Assembly (NCBI RefSeq): GCF_023898315.1
Contig: NC_064619.1
Span: 296,274,150 to 296,338,149, forward strand
Reading direction: 5' to 3'
Source of the DNA: Schistocerca nitens
Lineage: Eukaryota; Arthropoda; Insecta; Orthoptera; Acrididae
DNA length: 64,000 nucleotides
This document shows, piece by piece, positions 23,397 through 34,216 of this stretch. The position numbers were made by a program, and so were the translations under genes. Each line of letters opens with the position of its first letter. The stretch's first letter is position 1. A model generated the notes under the pieces. It ran no database searches, was not told where the DNA came from, and worked only from the letters and a program-made list of their open reading frames with translations.

Positions 23397-23972
23397 CTAC
23401 GTTTCCTTTCTCCCTTTTCCTACACTCGAATTCCAGTCACCCATGACTATTAAATTTTCGTCTCCCTTCACTATCTGAATAATTTCTTTTATTTCATCAT
23501 ACATTTCTTCGATTTCTTCGTCAGCTGCAGAGCTAGTTGGCATGTAAACTTGTACTACTGTAGTAGGTGTGGGCTTCGTATCTATCTTGGCCACAATAAT
23601 GCGTTCACTAAGCTGTTTGTAGTAGCTTACCCGCGTTCCTATTTTCCTATTCATTATTAAACCTACTCCTGCATTACCCCTATTTGACTTTGTGTTTATA
23701 ACCCTGTAGTCACCTGACCAGAAGTCTTGTTCCTCCTGCCACCGAACTTCACTAATTCCCACTATATCTAACTTTAACCTATCCATTTCCCTTTTCAAAT
23801 TTTCTAACCTACCTGCCCGATTAAGGGACCTGACATTCCACGCTCCGATCCGTAGAACGCCAGTTTTCTTTCTCCTGATAACGACAGCCTCTTGAGTAGT
23901 CCCCGCCCGGAGATCCGAATGGGGGACTATTTTACCTCCGGAATATTTTACCCAAGAGGACGCCATCATCAT
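23397..23972 (-). pseudogene. RTE-like APE endonuclease, N-terminal part
   Basis: 191 codons starting with MMMASSWVKY. The endonuclease motifs are RIGAWNVRSLN (about 42-52), GISEVRWQEE (about 73-82), VQVYMPTSSA (about 141-150) and IVMGDWNSSVG (about 175-185), all of the apurinic endonuclease fold that nicks target DNA for RTE-type elements. The frame ends at a TAG only because one base is missing in the AGAAAGGAAAC stretch near 23400. One frame over, the protein continues as VVGEYGLGLRNER into the 790-codon frame. This is a recent single lesion. Confidence 0.85.
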
Positions 23973-24284
23973 TTAATCATACAGTAAAGCTGCATGCCCT
24001 CGGGAAAAATTACGGCCGTAGTTTCCCCTTGCTTTCAGCCGTTCGCAGTACCAGCACAGCAAGGCCGTTTTGGTTATTGTTACAAGGCCAGATCAGTCAA
24101 TCATCCAGACTGTTGCCCTTGCAACTACTGAAAAGGCTGCTGCCCCTCTTCAGGAACCACACGTTTGTCTGGCCTCTCAACAGATACCCCTCCGTTGTGG
24201 TTGTACGGCTATCTGTATCGCTGAGGCACGCAAGCCTCCACACCAACGGCAAGGTCCATGGTTCATGGGGGGGGGGGGGGGGGG
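23973..24284 (-). other. probable 5' UTR of the RTE-like LINE
   Basis: Upstream of the ATG the coding strand reads from a C run through a non-coding leader to TGCAGCTTTACTGTATGATT just before the start. Its assignment to the element is inference from continuity and from the G/C run at the border. Alignment of other genomic copies would settle the end. Confidence 0.55.
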
Positions 24285-24960
24285 AACGGGCAAAATCGAT
24301 ACAGAGAAAACTCAGTTTCAGCTCTAAAAGCAAACATTAATTTCTCGCCATCATTGGTTTCCTGAAAGTATTCCCACATTGGCTACACGAGTTGCCGCGT
24401 TGCCAACTAATGAGCAGTCTTCGTTGGCACTTGGTTGCAGATTATAAACGACACAGGCAGTTTCCAAAGGAAAAAAAGAACGCTAGATAGAAAAATAAGA
24501 GCAAATAAAAAGTCAATATGATTATGAAAATGACTTGGCAAAGAAGCAGAAAAAAATACGTTTAAACCCATTAATTGAATAAAGACAATAAACTCATTTG
24601 ATTAAATATAGAGATAAAAAAATTTCACTACATTTGGTGACCCTACAACCTTCTACACATCAGGTATACACGCCAACCGTTGCGCTACCCTGCATGACTG
24701 TGTTTAATCGTCATATTTGTGACTGTGGTGACTCATTTGCAACGATGAATTGCAACCTTCAAAAATCCGGCTTCAAGCAATGTCGTGCGAAGCTTATCTG
24801 GTGTAAGCCGATCTCTGTGATTATGATAACTCTGTATGAGACGCTGAATCGTGTCTAGCGCGGCGGTATCCAGTAGTGTTTGGTTAGTGCTGCATATGAA
24901 ACGTGTGTATTTCATCAGAATTTTTGCGTGTATGTGTGTGTTTTGTTTTTGATATCGTTA
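24285..24960. other. no recognisable feature
   Basis: Spacer between two RTE-like copies, with no motif seen. Confidence 0.3.
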
Positions 24961-25652
24961 CCATCAACAAAAGCAAACGAGGATAATGGAATGTAGTCGA
25001 ATTAAGTCGGGTGATGCCGAGGAAATTAAATTAGGAAATGAGACACTTAAAGTAGTAAAGGAGTTTTGCTATTTAGGGAGCAAAATAACTGATGATGGTC
25101 GAAGTAGAGAGGATATAAAATGTAGACTGGCAATGGCAAGGAAAGCGTTTCTGAAGAAGAGAAATTTGTTAACATCGAGTATAGATTTAAGTGTCAGGAA
25201 GTCGTTTCTGAAAGTATTTGTATGGAGTGTAGCCATGTATGGAAGTGAAACATGGACGATAAATAGTTTCGACAAGAAGAGAATAGAAGCTTTCGAAATG
25301 TGGTGCTACAGAAGAATGCTGAAGATTAGATGGGTAGATCACATAACTAATGAGGAGGTATTCAATAGAACTGGGGAGAAGAGGAGTTTGTGGCACAACT
25401 TGACAAGAAGAAGGGACCGGTTGGTAGGACATGTTCTGATGCATCAAGGGATCGCAAATTTAGCATTGGAGGTCAGCGTGGAGGGTAAAAATCGTAGAGG
25501 GAGACCAAGAGATGAATACACTAAGCAGATTCAGAAGGACCTATGTTGCAAAAAGTACTGGGAGATGAAGAAGCTTGCACAGGATAGAGTAGCATGGAGA
25601 GCTGCATCAAACCAGTCTCAGGATTGAAGACCACAACAACAACAACACGTGT
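24961..25652 (+). mobile_element. 5'-truncated RTE-like LINE, young 3' fragment
   Basis: It begins abruptly at about ACCATCAACAAAAGCAAACG and ends with GAAGACCACAACAACAACAACAC. The open frame 24986-25627 (213 codons) corresponds to residues 578-790 of the copy at 21010-23382 with only scattered substitutions (for example DAEEIKLGNE against DVEGIRLGNE). The endonuclease and RT core are absent, so it cannot move by itself. The high similarity to the neighbour, in opposite orientation, suggests recent activity of the family. Confidence 0.9.
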
Positions 25653-26655
25653 GACGAAATACGGAATAAAACTGCTAGACCCATGATTCAAGAGCCAAAC
25701 ACATCAAGAAAGAATGACACACGCGGAATTGGAAGTGAACTGACGAACTTCGTGGCAGTTTGGCAAAGGCAAACGGTTCAGGCGTGACGTTGGGCGCTCT
25801 TACTGGAGAAAACCAGCTCTTACGCGTGAAATGTCGACTGTCAAGTAATTTTAATCGGTCTATATTTGTGGACTGGAGTTCCTAATCGCAGTTCCATACA
25901 AATCTTGTGGCCAGCATGAGCGCATTTGGCAGGGCCGTCCGTGGTGATCACAAATCCTATTAAGAAGCATTTGTAGAGTCCAGGGTGACCATCATTAATC
26001 GTGGTGACTTCATTGTAATTGTTGCCTTTGAATAAAAATGACGTTCCTGTTCGTCTCAGGGCGTGTTTCTTTCAGCTACCTTCTGTTCTATACCATAGCA
26101 GTTCTTCCTTTGTATAGTCTAAGTTTCATCGAACTAAGTGACTTGGCAGCGACACAACACACGAAAGTTACTTTCATCCGTAAGTTTAGCACACCATTGT
26201 AATATCTTTCAAAAACGAACCGTTGTCTGACGGCAGACTGTGGTTCGCAGTTTCGCCGTAAGTCCTAGATATCTTCAGCTCTTGTCTCCAGCGAGTGTGT
26301 TCAAATGAAAACATGAAATTTGTTCGCGATAAAAGAAATAGATCTAAAATCATCTAGGGCTTATAAATCTTTTTATCGGTATTGGACATCAATCCTTGTA
26401 TCTGCTTTCTGCTAATCTCGCAATTCTACCTCCTTTTAGGCAGAGCACCTTTTCTTTTTAAATGGAAGAAGACTCTTCTCCTTTAAATCCATTATAATTA
26501 GAGTTCTTTCACCTCTAGTAACGATATCTCAGCGTTAAAAATTCCAGTCCGCAACAGGGTTCGGAATCTACGTTAACTGGTGGCTTCTCTATAACGGACT
26601 GTTTAGTAAGCCACGACTTGACCACAGCAGGCAGGTTCAAATGGATGCAGTAGAT
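25653..26655. other. no recognisable gene
   Basis: About 1 kb without a recognised protein or repeat family. Confidence 0.35.
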
Positions 26656-26659
26656 GCTC

Positions 26660-26742
26660 AGAGATGATGGGGCTTACACAAAAGATAAACTAGCGCGGAG
26701 AACTGCATCAAACCAGTCTTCGGACTGAAGACCACAACACAG
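26660..26742 (+). repeat. RTE-like LINE 3' tail fragment
   Basis: GAGAACTGCATCAAACCAGT followed by CTTCGGACTGAAGACCACAA is the terminal segment of the RTE-like family. Only the last ~80 bp are present. Confidence 0.8.
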
Positions 26743-26981
26743 TCAGTTCAAAGGTAGTTAGGAGACAAGGGCATATCACTTCCGATAGGACCATGTCCAG
26801 TTCTATGGGGTGGTTCTTTGATGATGTTACGAATTTTGAGGGAAGATGGAGAAGAGTAAATGTATCTGTCTGAGGTAAGGGACCCTGGTCGGGAAACGAG
26901 CGAGTCGAAAATTATAAGCGAAAGTCGTTCTGATACTTCTGACAGTGGAATATTTCAACCGGTACTGTTGTTGCTAAGACT

Positions 26982-27167
26982 GGCTCTGAGCATTATGGGA
27001 CTTAACTTCTGATGTTATCAGTCCCCTAGAACTTAGAACTATTTAAACCTAACAACCTAAGGACATGACACACATCCATGCCCGAGGCAGGATTCGAACC
27101 TGCGACCACAGCGGTCGCGCGGTTCCAGACTGTAGCGCCTAGAACCACGCGGCCACGCCGGCCGGCC
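26982..27167 (-). repeat. tRNA-derived SINE copy 1
   Basis: Full family structure in reverse complement: head GGCCGGCCGGCGTGGCCGCG, a B-box GGTTCGAATCC at about 27092-27102, GCATGGATGTGTGTCATG, TTAAATAGTTCTAAGTTCTA, and tail ending CAGAGCC at 26982. A target duplication was not found. Confidence 0.88.
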
Positions 27168-27207
27168 AGGTGATTAACATTGCAGATAAAGCGCGAGATA
27201 AGCCACT

Positions 27208-27396
27208 CCGCGGGCCGCTGTGGCCGAGCGGTTCTAGGCACTTCAGTCTGGAACCGCGCTGCTGCTACGGTAACAGCTTTGAATCCTGCCTTGGGCATGG
27301 ATGTGTGTGATTTCCTTAGGTCAGTTAAGTTTAAGTAGTTCTAAGTCTAGGGGACTGACGACCTCAGACGTTAAGTCCCATAGTGCTTAGAGCCAC
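27208..27396 (+). repeat. tRNA-derived SINE copy 2
   Basis: Same family as copy 1 but diverged: the B box reads GCTTTGAATCC. It is flanked by an 8-bp duplication AAGCCACT (27200-27207 and 27397-27404). It lies in inverted orientation to copy 1, 40 bp away. Confidence 0.85.
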
Positions 27397-27601
27397 AAGC
27401 CACTGCAAATGTGAAATGCTGGTACGTTATAACCGGTGTAACCGCCAGAATTTTGAATGAAAGTATGCAAACGTGCATGCATTGTGTTGTACATGTGCCG
27501 GATGTCAATTTGTGGGATGGAGTTCCATGCCAGTCGCTCTTGGTCGGTTAATGCTGTTTGTGATGACACTGGAGTTCTCCGATGATATCCCATAAACAGA
27601 T

Positions 27602-27654
27602 TGGATACAGATCTGGTGATCAATATATGCCGGACTGGATACAGATCTGGTGAT
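27602..27654. repeat. short direct repeat in the Tc1 remnant
   Basis: TGGATACAGATCTGGTGAT occurs at 27602-27620 and again at 27636-27654. It is a local duplication inside the decayed transposase. Confidence 0.9.
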
Positions 27655-28128
27655 GGAGCAGGTCAAGGCAAGATATCGACGCACTTTCGAGCAAGTTGTG
27701 TTACAACAGCGATATGTGGGCGACCGTTATTCTGTTGGAAAACACCCATTGGAATGTTGTTCATGAATAGCAGTACAATAGGTCGAATCACCATACTGAC
27801 GTATAAGTATAAATTGACGGTCAGTGTGCGTGGGATAACCATAAGACGGCTTCTGCTGTCATACGAAATCGCACTCCAGACCATAACTCCAGGTGTAGGT
27901 ACAGTGTTCTCACACGCAGAGAGCTTGGTCGCAGGCTCTCAACTGGCCTCCTTCTAATCAACAAACAGCCATCACTGCCACGGAGTGAGAACGAGCTTTC
28001 ATCAGAAAACACAACAGACCCAGCTCTCCAACGATCTCGCACTTGACACCACTGAGGTCGCACGTGGCTGTTGTTTGTGGTTGGTGGAACGCACGCTTTG
28101 GGGCGCTTGGATCGTAGCTATCCTTGTA

Positions 28129-29525
28129 CACTACTGGCCATTAAAATTTAGAGACCAAGAAGAAATGCAGATGATAAACGGGTATTCATTGGACAAATAT
28201 ATTACACTAGAACTGACATGAGATTATTTCACGCAATTTGAGTGCATAGATCCTGAGAAATCAGTACCCAGAACAACCACCTCTGGCCGTAATGGCGACC
28301 TTGATACGCCTGGGCATTAAGTCAAACAGAGCTTGGATGGCGTGCACAGTTACAGCTGCCCATGCAGCTTCAACACTATACCACAGTTCATCAAGAGTAG
28401 TAACTGGCGTATTGTGACGAGCCAGCTGCTCCGTCACCATTGACCAGACCTTTTCAGTTGGTGAGAGATCTGGAGAATGTGCTGGCCAGGTCAGCAGTCG
28501 AACATTTTCTGTATCCAAAAAGGCCTGTACAGGACCTGCAACATGTGGTCGCGCATTATCCTGCTGAAATGTAGGGTTTCGCAGGAATCGAATGAAGGGC
28601 AGAGCCACAGGTCGTAACACATCTGAAATGTAACGTCCGCTGTTCAAAGTGCCGTCAATGCGAACAAGAGGTGACCGAGACGTGTAACCAATAGCACCCC
28701 ATTCCATCACCCCAGGCGATACGCCAGTATGGCGATGACGGATACACGCTTCCAATGTGCGTTCACCGCGATGTCGCCAAACACGGATGCGACCATCGTG
28801 ATGCTGTAAACAGAACCTGGACTCATCCGAAAAAATGGCGTTTTGCCATTCGTGCACCAAGGTTCGTCGTTGAGTACACCATCGCAGGCGCTCCTGTCTG
28901 TGATGCAGCGTCAAGGGTAACCGCAGCCACGGTCCCCGAGCTGATAGTCCATGCTGTTGCAAACGTCGTCGAACTGTACGTGCAGATGGTTGTTGTCTTG
29001 GAAACGTCCCCATCTGTTGACTCAGGGATCGAGACGTGGCTGCACGATCCGTTACAGCCATGTGGATAAGGTGCCTGTCATCTCGACTGCTAGTGATACG
29101 AGGCCGTTGGGATCCAGTACGGCGTTCCGTATTACCCTCCTGAAACCACCGATTCCATATTCAGTCATTGGATCTCGACCAATGCGAGCAGCAATGTCGC
29201 GATACCATAAACCGCAATCGCGATACGCTACAATCCGACCTTTATCAAAGTCGGAAACGTGATGGTACGCATTTCGTCTCCTTACACGTGCCAACACAAC
29301 AACGTTTCACCAGGTAACACCGGTCAACTGCTGTTTGTGTATGAGAAATCGGTTGGAAACTTTCCTCGTGCCAGCACGTTGTAGGTGTCGCCATCGGCGC
29401 CGACTTTGTGTGAGTGCTCTGAAAAGCTAATCATTAGCATATCACAGCATCCTCTTCCTGTCGGTTAAATTTCGCGTTTGTAGCACGTCATCTTCGTGGT
29501 GTAGCAATTTTAATGGCCAGTAGTG
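28129..29525 (-). mobile_element. Tc1-like transposon, complete ends
   Basis: The ends are inverted repeats CACTACTGGCCATTAAAATT (28129 onward, and in reverse complement ending at 29525). A TA dinucleotide flanks each side (28127-28128 and 29526-29527), the target duplication typical of Tc1/mariner. Length is 1397 bp. It lies inside an older Tc1-like element. Confidence 0.92.
28261..29297 (-). pseudogene. Tc1-type transposase with one frameshift region
   Basis: The N-terminal part (29297-29052) has VSDFDKGRIVAYRDCG and IAARIGRDP, the first HTH. The rest (29061-28261, 266 codons) has SARTVRRRLQQHGL, the first catalytic Asp in IFSDESRF, the second in QQDNARPHVAG, and the Glu in SPTEKVW. The spacing is 34 residues between the second Asp and the Glu (DD34E). 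The protein ends ARGGCSGY. The two frames overlap by 10 bp, and the hinge region between them (about 29180-29050) is shifted. Thus the catalytic half is intact but a complete transposase is not encoded. Confidence 0.88.
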
Positions 29526-30460
29526 TAGTAACCGATTTGTAGCAATTCTTTGTGTCACTGTGATGCCAACTGCTGCTCCAGACTGTTGCTACAGACGCAG
29601 TACGATGCACCAGAGCCATACGCCGAATACGGCCGTCTTCCCTCTCGGTAGTGCCACGTGGGCGTCCGGAGCCCAGACTTCTTGCGACCGTACGTTCTCG
29701 TGAGCACCACTGACAGCAATCGTGAACAGTGGCTACATTCCTGCCAAGTCTTTTTGCAACATTGCAGATGGAACATCCAGCTTCTCGTAACCCTGTTTCA
29801 TGACCTCGTTCAGACTCAGTGAGGTGTTGATAACGGCATTTTTATCGCCTCAAAGGCATTCTTGACTCCCAATGACTAACATCAACTCACCATGTTCAGT
29901 CTCAAAGATAACTAACAGTCACGACAGTTTATTTAAAGCAAACCTGCTTTGCATCATCAGAGCGTCGCTACTACAGCAACTCTTACGCGACTGGCAAAAA
30001 ATTTTAATAGTCTTAAGTGATGCACTTTAGAGTAAAAGTAGCAAAAAAGGTGAGCAACTGACAGGAGTAACTATGACTCACATAACTATGACTCTCTTAA
30101 GGTGGCCAAGTGGCGGCGGTGCGGCTGCGTCCGAACTCGGCTTTTCGAAGCGCGGTTCTGCCGCAGTCGTGCTGCTGCTGCGAGGTGCCTTCCTTGGGTT
30201 GTAGCTACAGGGAGAGTGATGCGCAATACATGGGCCTAGCCCTCTTAGCCTCTCCTCTCCTGCGGTCTTCTCCCCTTCACGTGGGCCCGCTGATTTCGTA
30301 GAGTGGAAGACCGCACCAGGGGCTTGGGGGGGTTACCAGCCCCCTCTCGCATTATCCCTTTTAAGTTGGGGGCAGCATCAAAGAGAATACAAGAGGTGGC
30401 CCTTCTGCTGAAGGTGCCACCCCAGCTTCCCCAGCACCTAGCCGGCCAACCGGCCGTGCC

Positions 30461-33400
30461 GTAGATCCTGTAACATGTGCAGCTGTTTATGCCTGCAGTG
30501 AGTGCCACCGCAGCTTTACCACCAAAAACGGTCTCGGGTTCCACCGCCGCCGCCAACACCCAGCGGCCGCCAACGCGGAGATCGTCACGGAGAAGCATCG
30601 CGCGAGGTGGACGGAAGAAGAGGTCCTGTCGCTCGCCAAAGCAGAGGCCGAACTGTTTCTTGAGAGGGACGCTCGGTTCTTCTTCGTCAATCAAGAACTG
30701 ACTAGGATGTTCCCCGACCGAATGCTTGAAGCAATCAAGTGCCAACGGCGGAAGGCTGCCCACAAGTAGCTTGTCCGCGATTTCATGCAGGCACTTGAGA
30801 TCGGTCGGGGGGAAGAGCCGGCGTCCCGCCGGGGAGCAGGGAGGCCACTGCCTGGCGCGGGCGATGACGCTGCGCCACCCGACGACGCAGCCGAGGACTT
30901 CGCGGCCGACACCACCGGGCCGCCGCCGGAGGGGCCGACCGACGCCGCCATCTGGGAGCATCTTGCGGGGCTTCCCGCTTCCGCTCAGCGTTTCTCTGCC
31001 CTAGACCGGGTCATCGGTCTGGGGCCGGGTACGCCGCCCGAAGTCATCCTGGGCATGCTCCCGGATGCCCTTGCGTCGGTCGGGTCCAGAGGAGAGAGGA
31101 CGAGCACCAGGACGCAGAGGCCGCGCCAACCATCGAAGCGGCCGCCTGCCGCTCCGCCGCAGCAGAAGCGCAAGCCGCTGGGAGTACGCGAGGATGCAGG
31201 ATGCCTTCCGAAGGTCGCGTGCGCGGCCTCTTGGATGACACCCTGTTGCAGCCGCCACCCGACATCCCCGGTCTGCTGGACTTCTGGGCGGACCTCTTCA
31301 CCAAGAAGCCCATCTCCACCGCGGGCTTCATCCGTGACCGCCTCCTCCCGCAATCGGAGCCTGTCGCTCTCGAGTTCCTATGGGGGCCGGTCACACATGA
31401 GGAGGTCGCTGCAGCCTTGCCGCCCAGGGGATCAGCAGCCGGGCCGGACGGCCTTACTCCAGCGGAGCTGCGGCGCCTGCCGCACGAAGTCCTGGTGAAA
31501 TTAATGAATCTCTTCCTTCTGGCCCGTGCCCTTCCCGAGCGTCTGCTTCGCGCGCGCACGTACCTTCTCCCCAAAACGGCTGCACCAACATCCCCCGCTG
31601 ACTTTCGGCCCATTACGGTCTGCTCGGTGCTGGCGCGGACCTTTCACAAGGTTCTCGCGTCGCGCCTGATGCGTATATGTGCTGTGGACGAACGTCAGCG
31701 GGCATTCATCCCCCGGGATGGGATGTTGGAGAACACCTTCATCCTGGACACTGCTCTCACCGACGCAGTCCGCTCCTGTCACTCTGTTTTTGTGGCGTCG
31801 ATCGACGTTTCTAAAGCATTCGATTCGGTAGATCATGCTGCCCATGGCCCAGTGCTGAGGGCTCATGGCCTGCCGGATTGCTTTACTGAATACGTCGAGC
31901 GGTGCTACGAGGGTAGCACGACGGTGATAGCGGGCGGTGCCGGCGTGGGCGTGTCTGTGCAGCCGTCACGGGGCGTTCGACAGGGCGATCCCCTCTCCCC
32001 CCTCCTTTTCAACTTTGCGGTGGACTATGTTTTAGGCCAGCTGCCCTCCCACATCGGAGCTCGGATACTTGGTCGCAGAATCAACGCTGCGGCCTTTGCA
32101 GATGACGTCTTGCTGTTTGCGTCGACCCCGAGGGGCTTGCAGTCCCTCACTGATGCAGCCATCGCAGCCCTCGTACACCTGGGGCTGCAGATCAACGCCC
32201 GGAAATGTTTCACCCTCGCCTTGGTCGCGTCTGGACGCGAGAAGAAGGTGAAGGTGGACGGCGACGTCACCTTCAAGGCAGGCAACACCACCATGCCTGG
32301 CCTGCGTGTGGGTGAAACCTTCCGGTACCTGGGGCTGCAATTTTCCACCGCGGGTCGCTGCGTCTTCAACCCCCGACGCCACCTGGGGGTGCAACTCGAC
32401 GTCATCTCCCGAGCTCCGCTGAAGCCGCAACAGCGCCTCCACGCTCTCACCAACGTGATTCTCCCTGGCCTGTACCATGGGCTGGCCCTCAGCCGCACCC
32501 GGGTGGGTGCCCTGAAAGCAGCGGACATCACCATCAGAGCCGCCGTCAGGAGATGGTTCCGCCTTCCGGCGGACACCCCCCTGGGCTACTTCCACGCTCC
32601 TGTTGCCCAGGGGGGCCTCGGCATTCCATCGTGCCGTTGGATGGGGCCAACCCTTCGCCGGTCCCGTCTCCTGGCGTTAAAGAAGATAGGGCCAGCCTTC
32701 GACGGTGCAGGCCTGGACGAGGTGCAGCGTGAGATCGAGGTGCTGGAGCGGCACCTGACGTGGGAGGGCCACCTCCTCAAGTCGTCAACGCAGGTTGGAG
32801 AAATGTGGGCAGCGCGCCTACACATTGCCATTGACGGTGCGGCTCTGTCATCTTCCGCCGCCGTCAAGGGCCTGCATCAATGGGTCGCCGACACCAGTCG
32901 CCTGCTATCTGGGCGGGACTACATCGACGCCCTCCGCGCCCGCATCAACGCCTTCCCGACGAAGGCACGGCGCAGTCGCGGGCGGGAGGCGGACACCAGA
33001 TGTCGCGCGGGCTGCCAGGCCGTGGAGACCGCCAACCACGTACTACAGGTTTGCTTCAGGACGCACGGGTCCCGAGTCAAACGACATGACGCGATCGTGC
33101 GCTATGTCGCTCGTGCAGAGGGGCTTCAATGTTTCAGTGGAGCCCCACCTCCGTACACCTGAGGGCATCCGCAAGCCTGATGTGGTGGCGGTTAAAGACG
33201 GCATCGCCCGCGTGATCGACGCCCAGGTAGTCGGAGACCATCTCCGACTCGACTGGTGTCACTCCCAGAAGGCGGCCTATTATGACACGCCGTCCATCCG
33301 GCGTGCCATCTCCAACCTGCACCGTGACGTCGAGGAAGTGACTGTGTCCACCGCGACATTGAATTGGAGGGGCACATGGTCTCCAGCGTCGGCGAGGGAC

Positions 33401-33535
33401 CTCGCCCAATTAGGCTTCCGACCCCGAGAACTGGCGGTACTCAGCACCCGAGTACTGCAGAGCTGCTGCACGAGTTACAGGATCTACGAGCGAATGACGG
33501 CGCCAAGGCTGATGCCACGAGCTGGCGTCGGCTAG
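30461..33535 (+). pseudogene. R2-type protein, copy 1: one stop and three frameshifts
   Basis: Domains in order: CCHH zinc finger (CSECHRSFTTKNGLGFHRRRQH, split by eye into C-x2-C and H-x4-H) at 30494-30562; a Myb-like helix (RARWTEEEVLSLAKAEA); a TAG stop at 30767-30769; a linker; two frameshifts between 31157 and 31215; RT with CSVLARTFHKVLASRLM, DVSKAFDSVDHA, GVRQGDPLSPLLF and FADDVLLFAS (31600-32130); a CCHC knuckle (33001-33054); a third frameshift at about 33115; and the restriction-like endonuclease with IRKPDVVAVKDG and VIDAQVVGDH (33167-33245). It ends with AGVG and a stop at 33535. Homologous along its whole length to copy 2. Large minus-strand open frames here are shadows of GC-rich code. 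Confidence 0.9.
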
Positions 33536-33781
33536 GCTGCTGGATATCCTTCTGCCTTGACTCCTGGGGCCTGTCAACAGGAGGAATCACCGTCTTTGTT
33601 CCTTCTTCTCTGTCTTTTCATTTGTGTTTTCTTCCTTATACATAAGTTTATGGTGTTCGCCCTGTAAGTCCCCACTTCGGTGGTGGACACTGGCGAGGTA
33701 CACACCGCCTCATGTACCATGTATCTCTATATACTTATGTATTTATATGTGTTATTCCGTTGGAATAAAGACGACTGTTAA
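33536..33781 (+). other. 3' UTR of R2-type copy 1
   Basis: Non-coding tail after the stop codon. It ends GGAATAAAGACGACTGTTAA, very like the end of copy 2 (GTGAATAAAGACGGCTGTAA). In R2 elements the 3' UTR RNA is what the RT recognises for priming (known for the family). Confidence 0.75.
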
Positions 33782-34216
33782 TAGCCAAATGCCTCGTCAC
33801 CCGACCAAAAATTTCAGCAACGCGAGGAGCAACTGGAGGGACTAACTAAGACTGTAGCCATAAAGTTGCGTATCGCTTATGGCGAGCTGGCAACAGTAAG
33901 AATGAGAATGTGAAGGTCGCAAAAAAATATATATAAAAATATATAAAAAAAATGGAGCGACTGGCAGGAGTAACTATGACTTGTCACCCGACCAAAAATT
34001 TAAGCAAACGCGAGGAGGAATTGGAGGGAGTAACTAACACTCTAGGCATATAGTTGCATATCGCTTCTGGCGGACTGACAACAGTAAGAATGAGAACGTA
34101 AAGGTGGCCAAAAAGGGGCAGCAAATGCCAGTACGGGTACCGGGCCTTCCGCTGAAGGTCCCGGCCCAACAGTCCCGACTGCTACCCTACCAACCGTCCC
34201 TGAAGTAGAGGAGACC

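Larger units (their letters stand above)
20992..24284 (-). mobile_element. near full-length RTE-like LINE
   Basis: The element reads on the minus strand and ends in a CAA-repeat tail (TTGTTGTTG on the plus strand, 20993-21005), directly after GAAGACCACAA. Its single long reading frame (APE endonuclease plus RT) occupies 23972-21010, broken once by a frameshift. The segment 23973-24284 is probably the 5' UTR, and the 18-base G run at 24267-24284 (C run on the coding strand) may mark the 5' end. I could not match a target-site duplication. Related copies lie at 9636, 24961, 26660, 54895 and 63421. Confidence 0.85.
27405..29960 (-). mobile_element. old Tc1-like transposon split by a younger one
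   Basis: Two flanking parts (27405-28128 and 29526-29960) together encode one decayed Tc1-type transposase on the minus strand. The younger element at 28129-29525 sits between them. Right part: HETG/REAG and NVATVHDCCQWCSRERTVAR in the HTH half (29800-29600). Left part: WRAGSVVFSDESSFSLRG with the first catalytic Asp (28025-27970), VFQQNNGRPHIA where 'QQDNARPH' is expected (D changed to N, 27755-27720), and eroded PDLYPVRHI near 27650. Removing the insert plus one TA joins the two halves at ATNR / LQG. Confidence 0.75.
30103..33781 (+). mobile_element. R2-type non-LTR retrotransposon, copy 1 (degraded)
   Basis: Left flank ends in CTCTTAAGG (30094-30102), the upstream half of the R2 cleavage site. 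The element's 3' end (AATAAAGACGACTGTTAA, ending 33781) is followed directly by TAGCCAAATGCCTCGTC (33782-33798), the downstream half. The first bases after the left junction, TGGCCAAGTG (30103-30112), resemble TAGCCAAATG and may be a short target duplication, in which case the element proper starts at 30113. It has a 5' leader of about 350 bp, a broken reading frame to 33535 and a 3' UTR of about 245 bp. The sequence is GC-rich compared with its surroundings. Confidence 0.88.

Noticed and set aside
30070-30102. Fragment of a real 28S rRNA gene
   Set aside because: Only about 40 bp agree with the R2 region of 28S; further conserved 28S sequence (for example the stretch after GCCTCGTCATC) does not follow.
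30245-31613. Long minus-strand open frames (30245-30961, 30985-31353, 31044-31613) and similar ones at 32025-32595 and 34549-35343
   Set aside because: They lie antisense to the R2-type protein in GC-rich DNA, lack domains, and are explained by absence of AT-rich stop codons opposite the real code.
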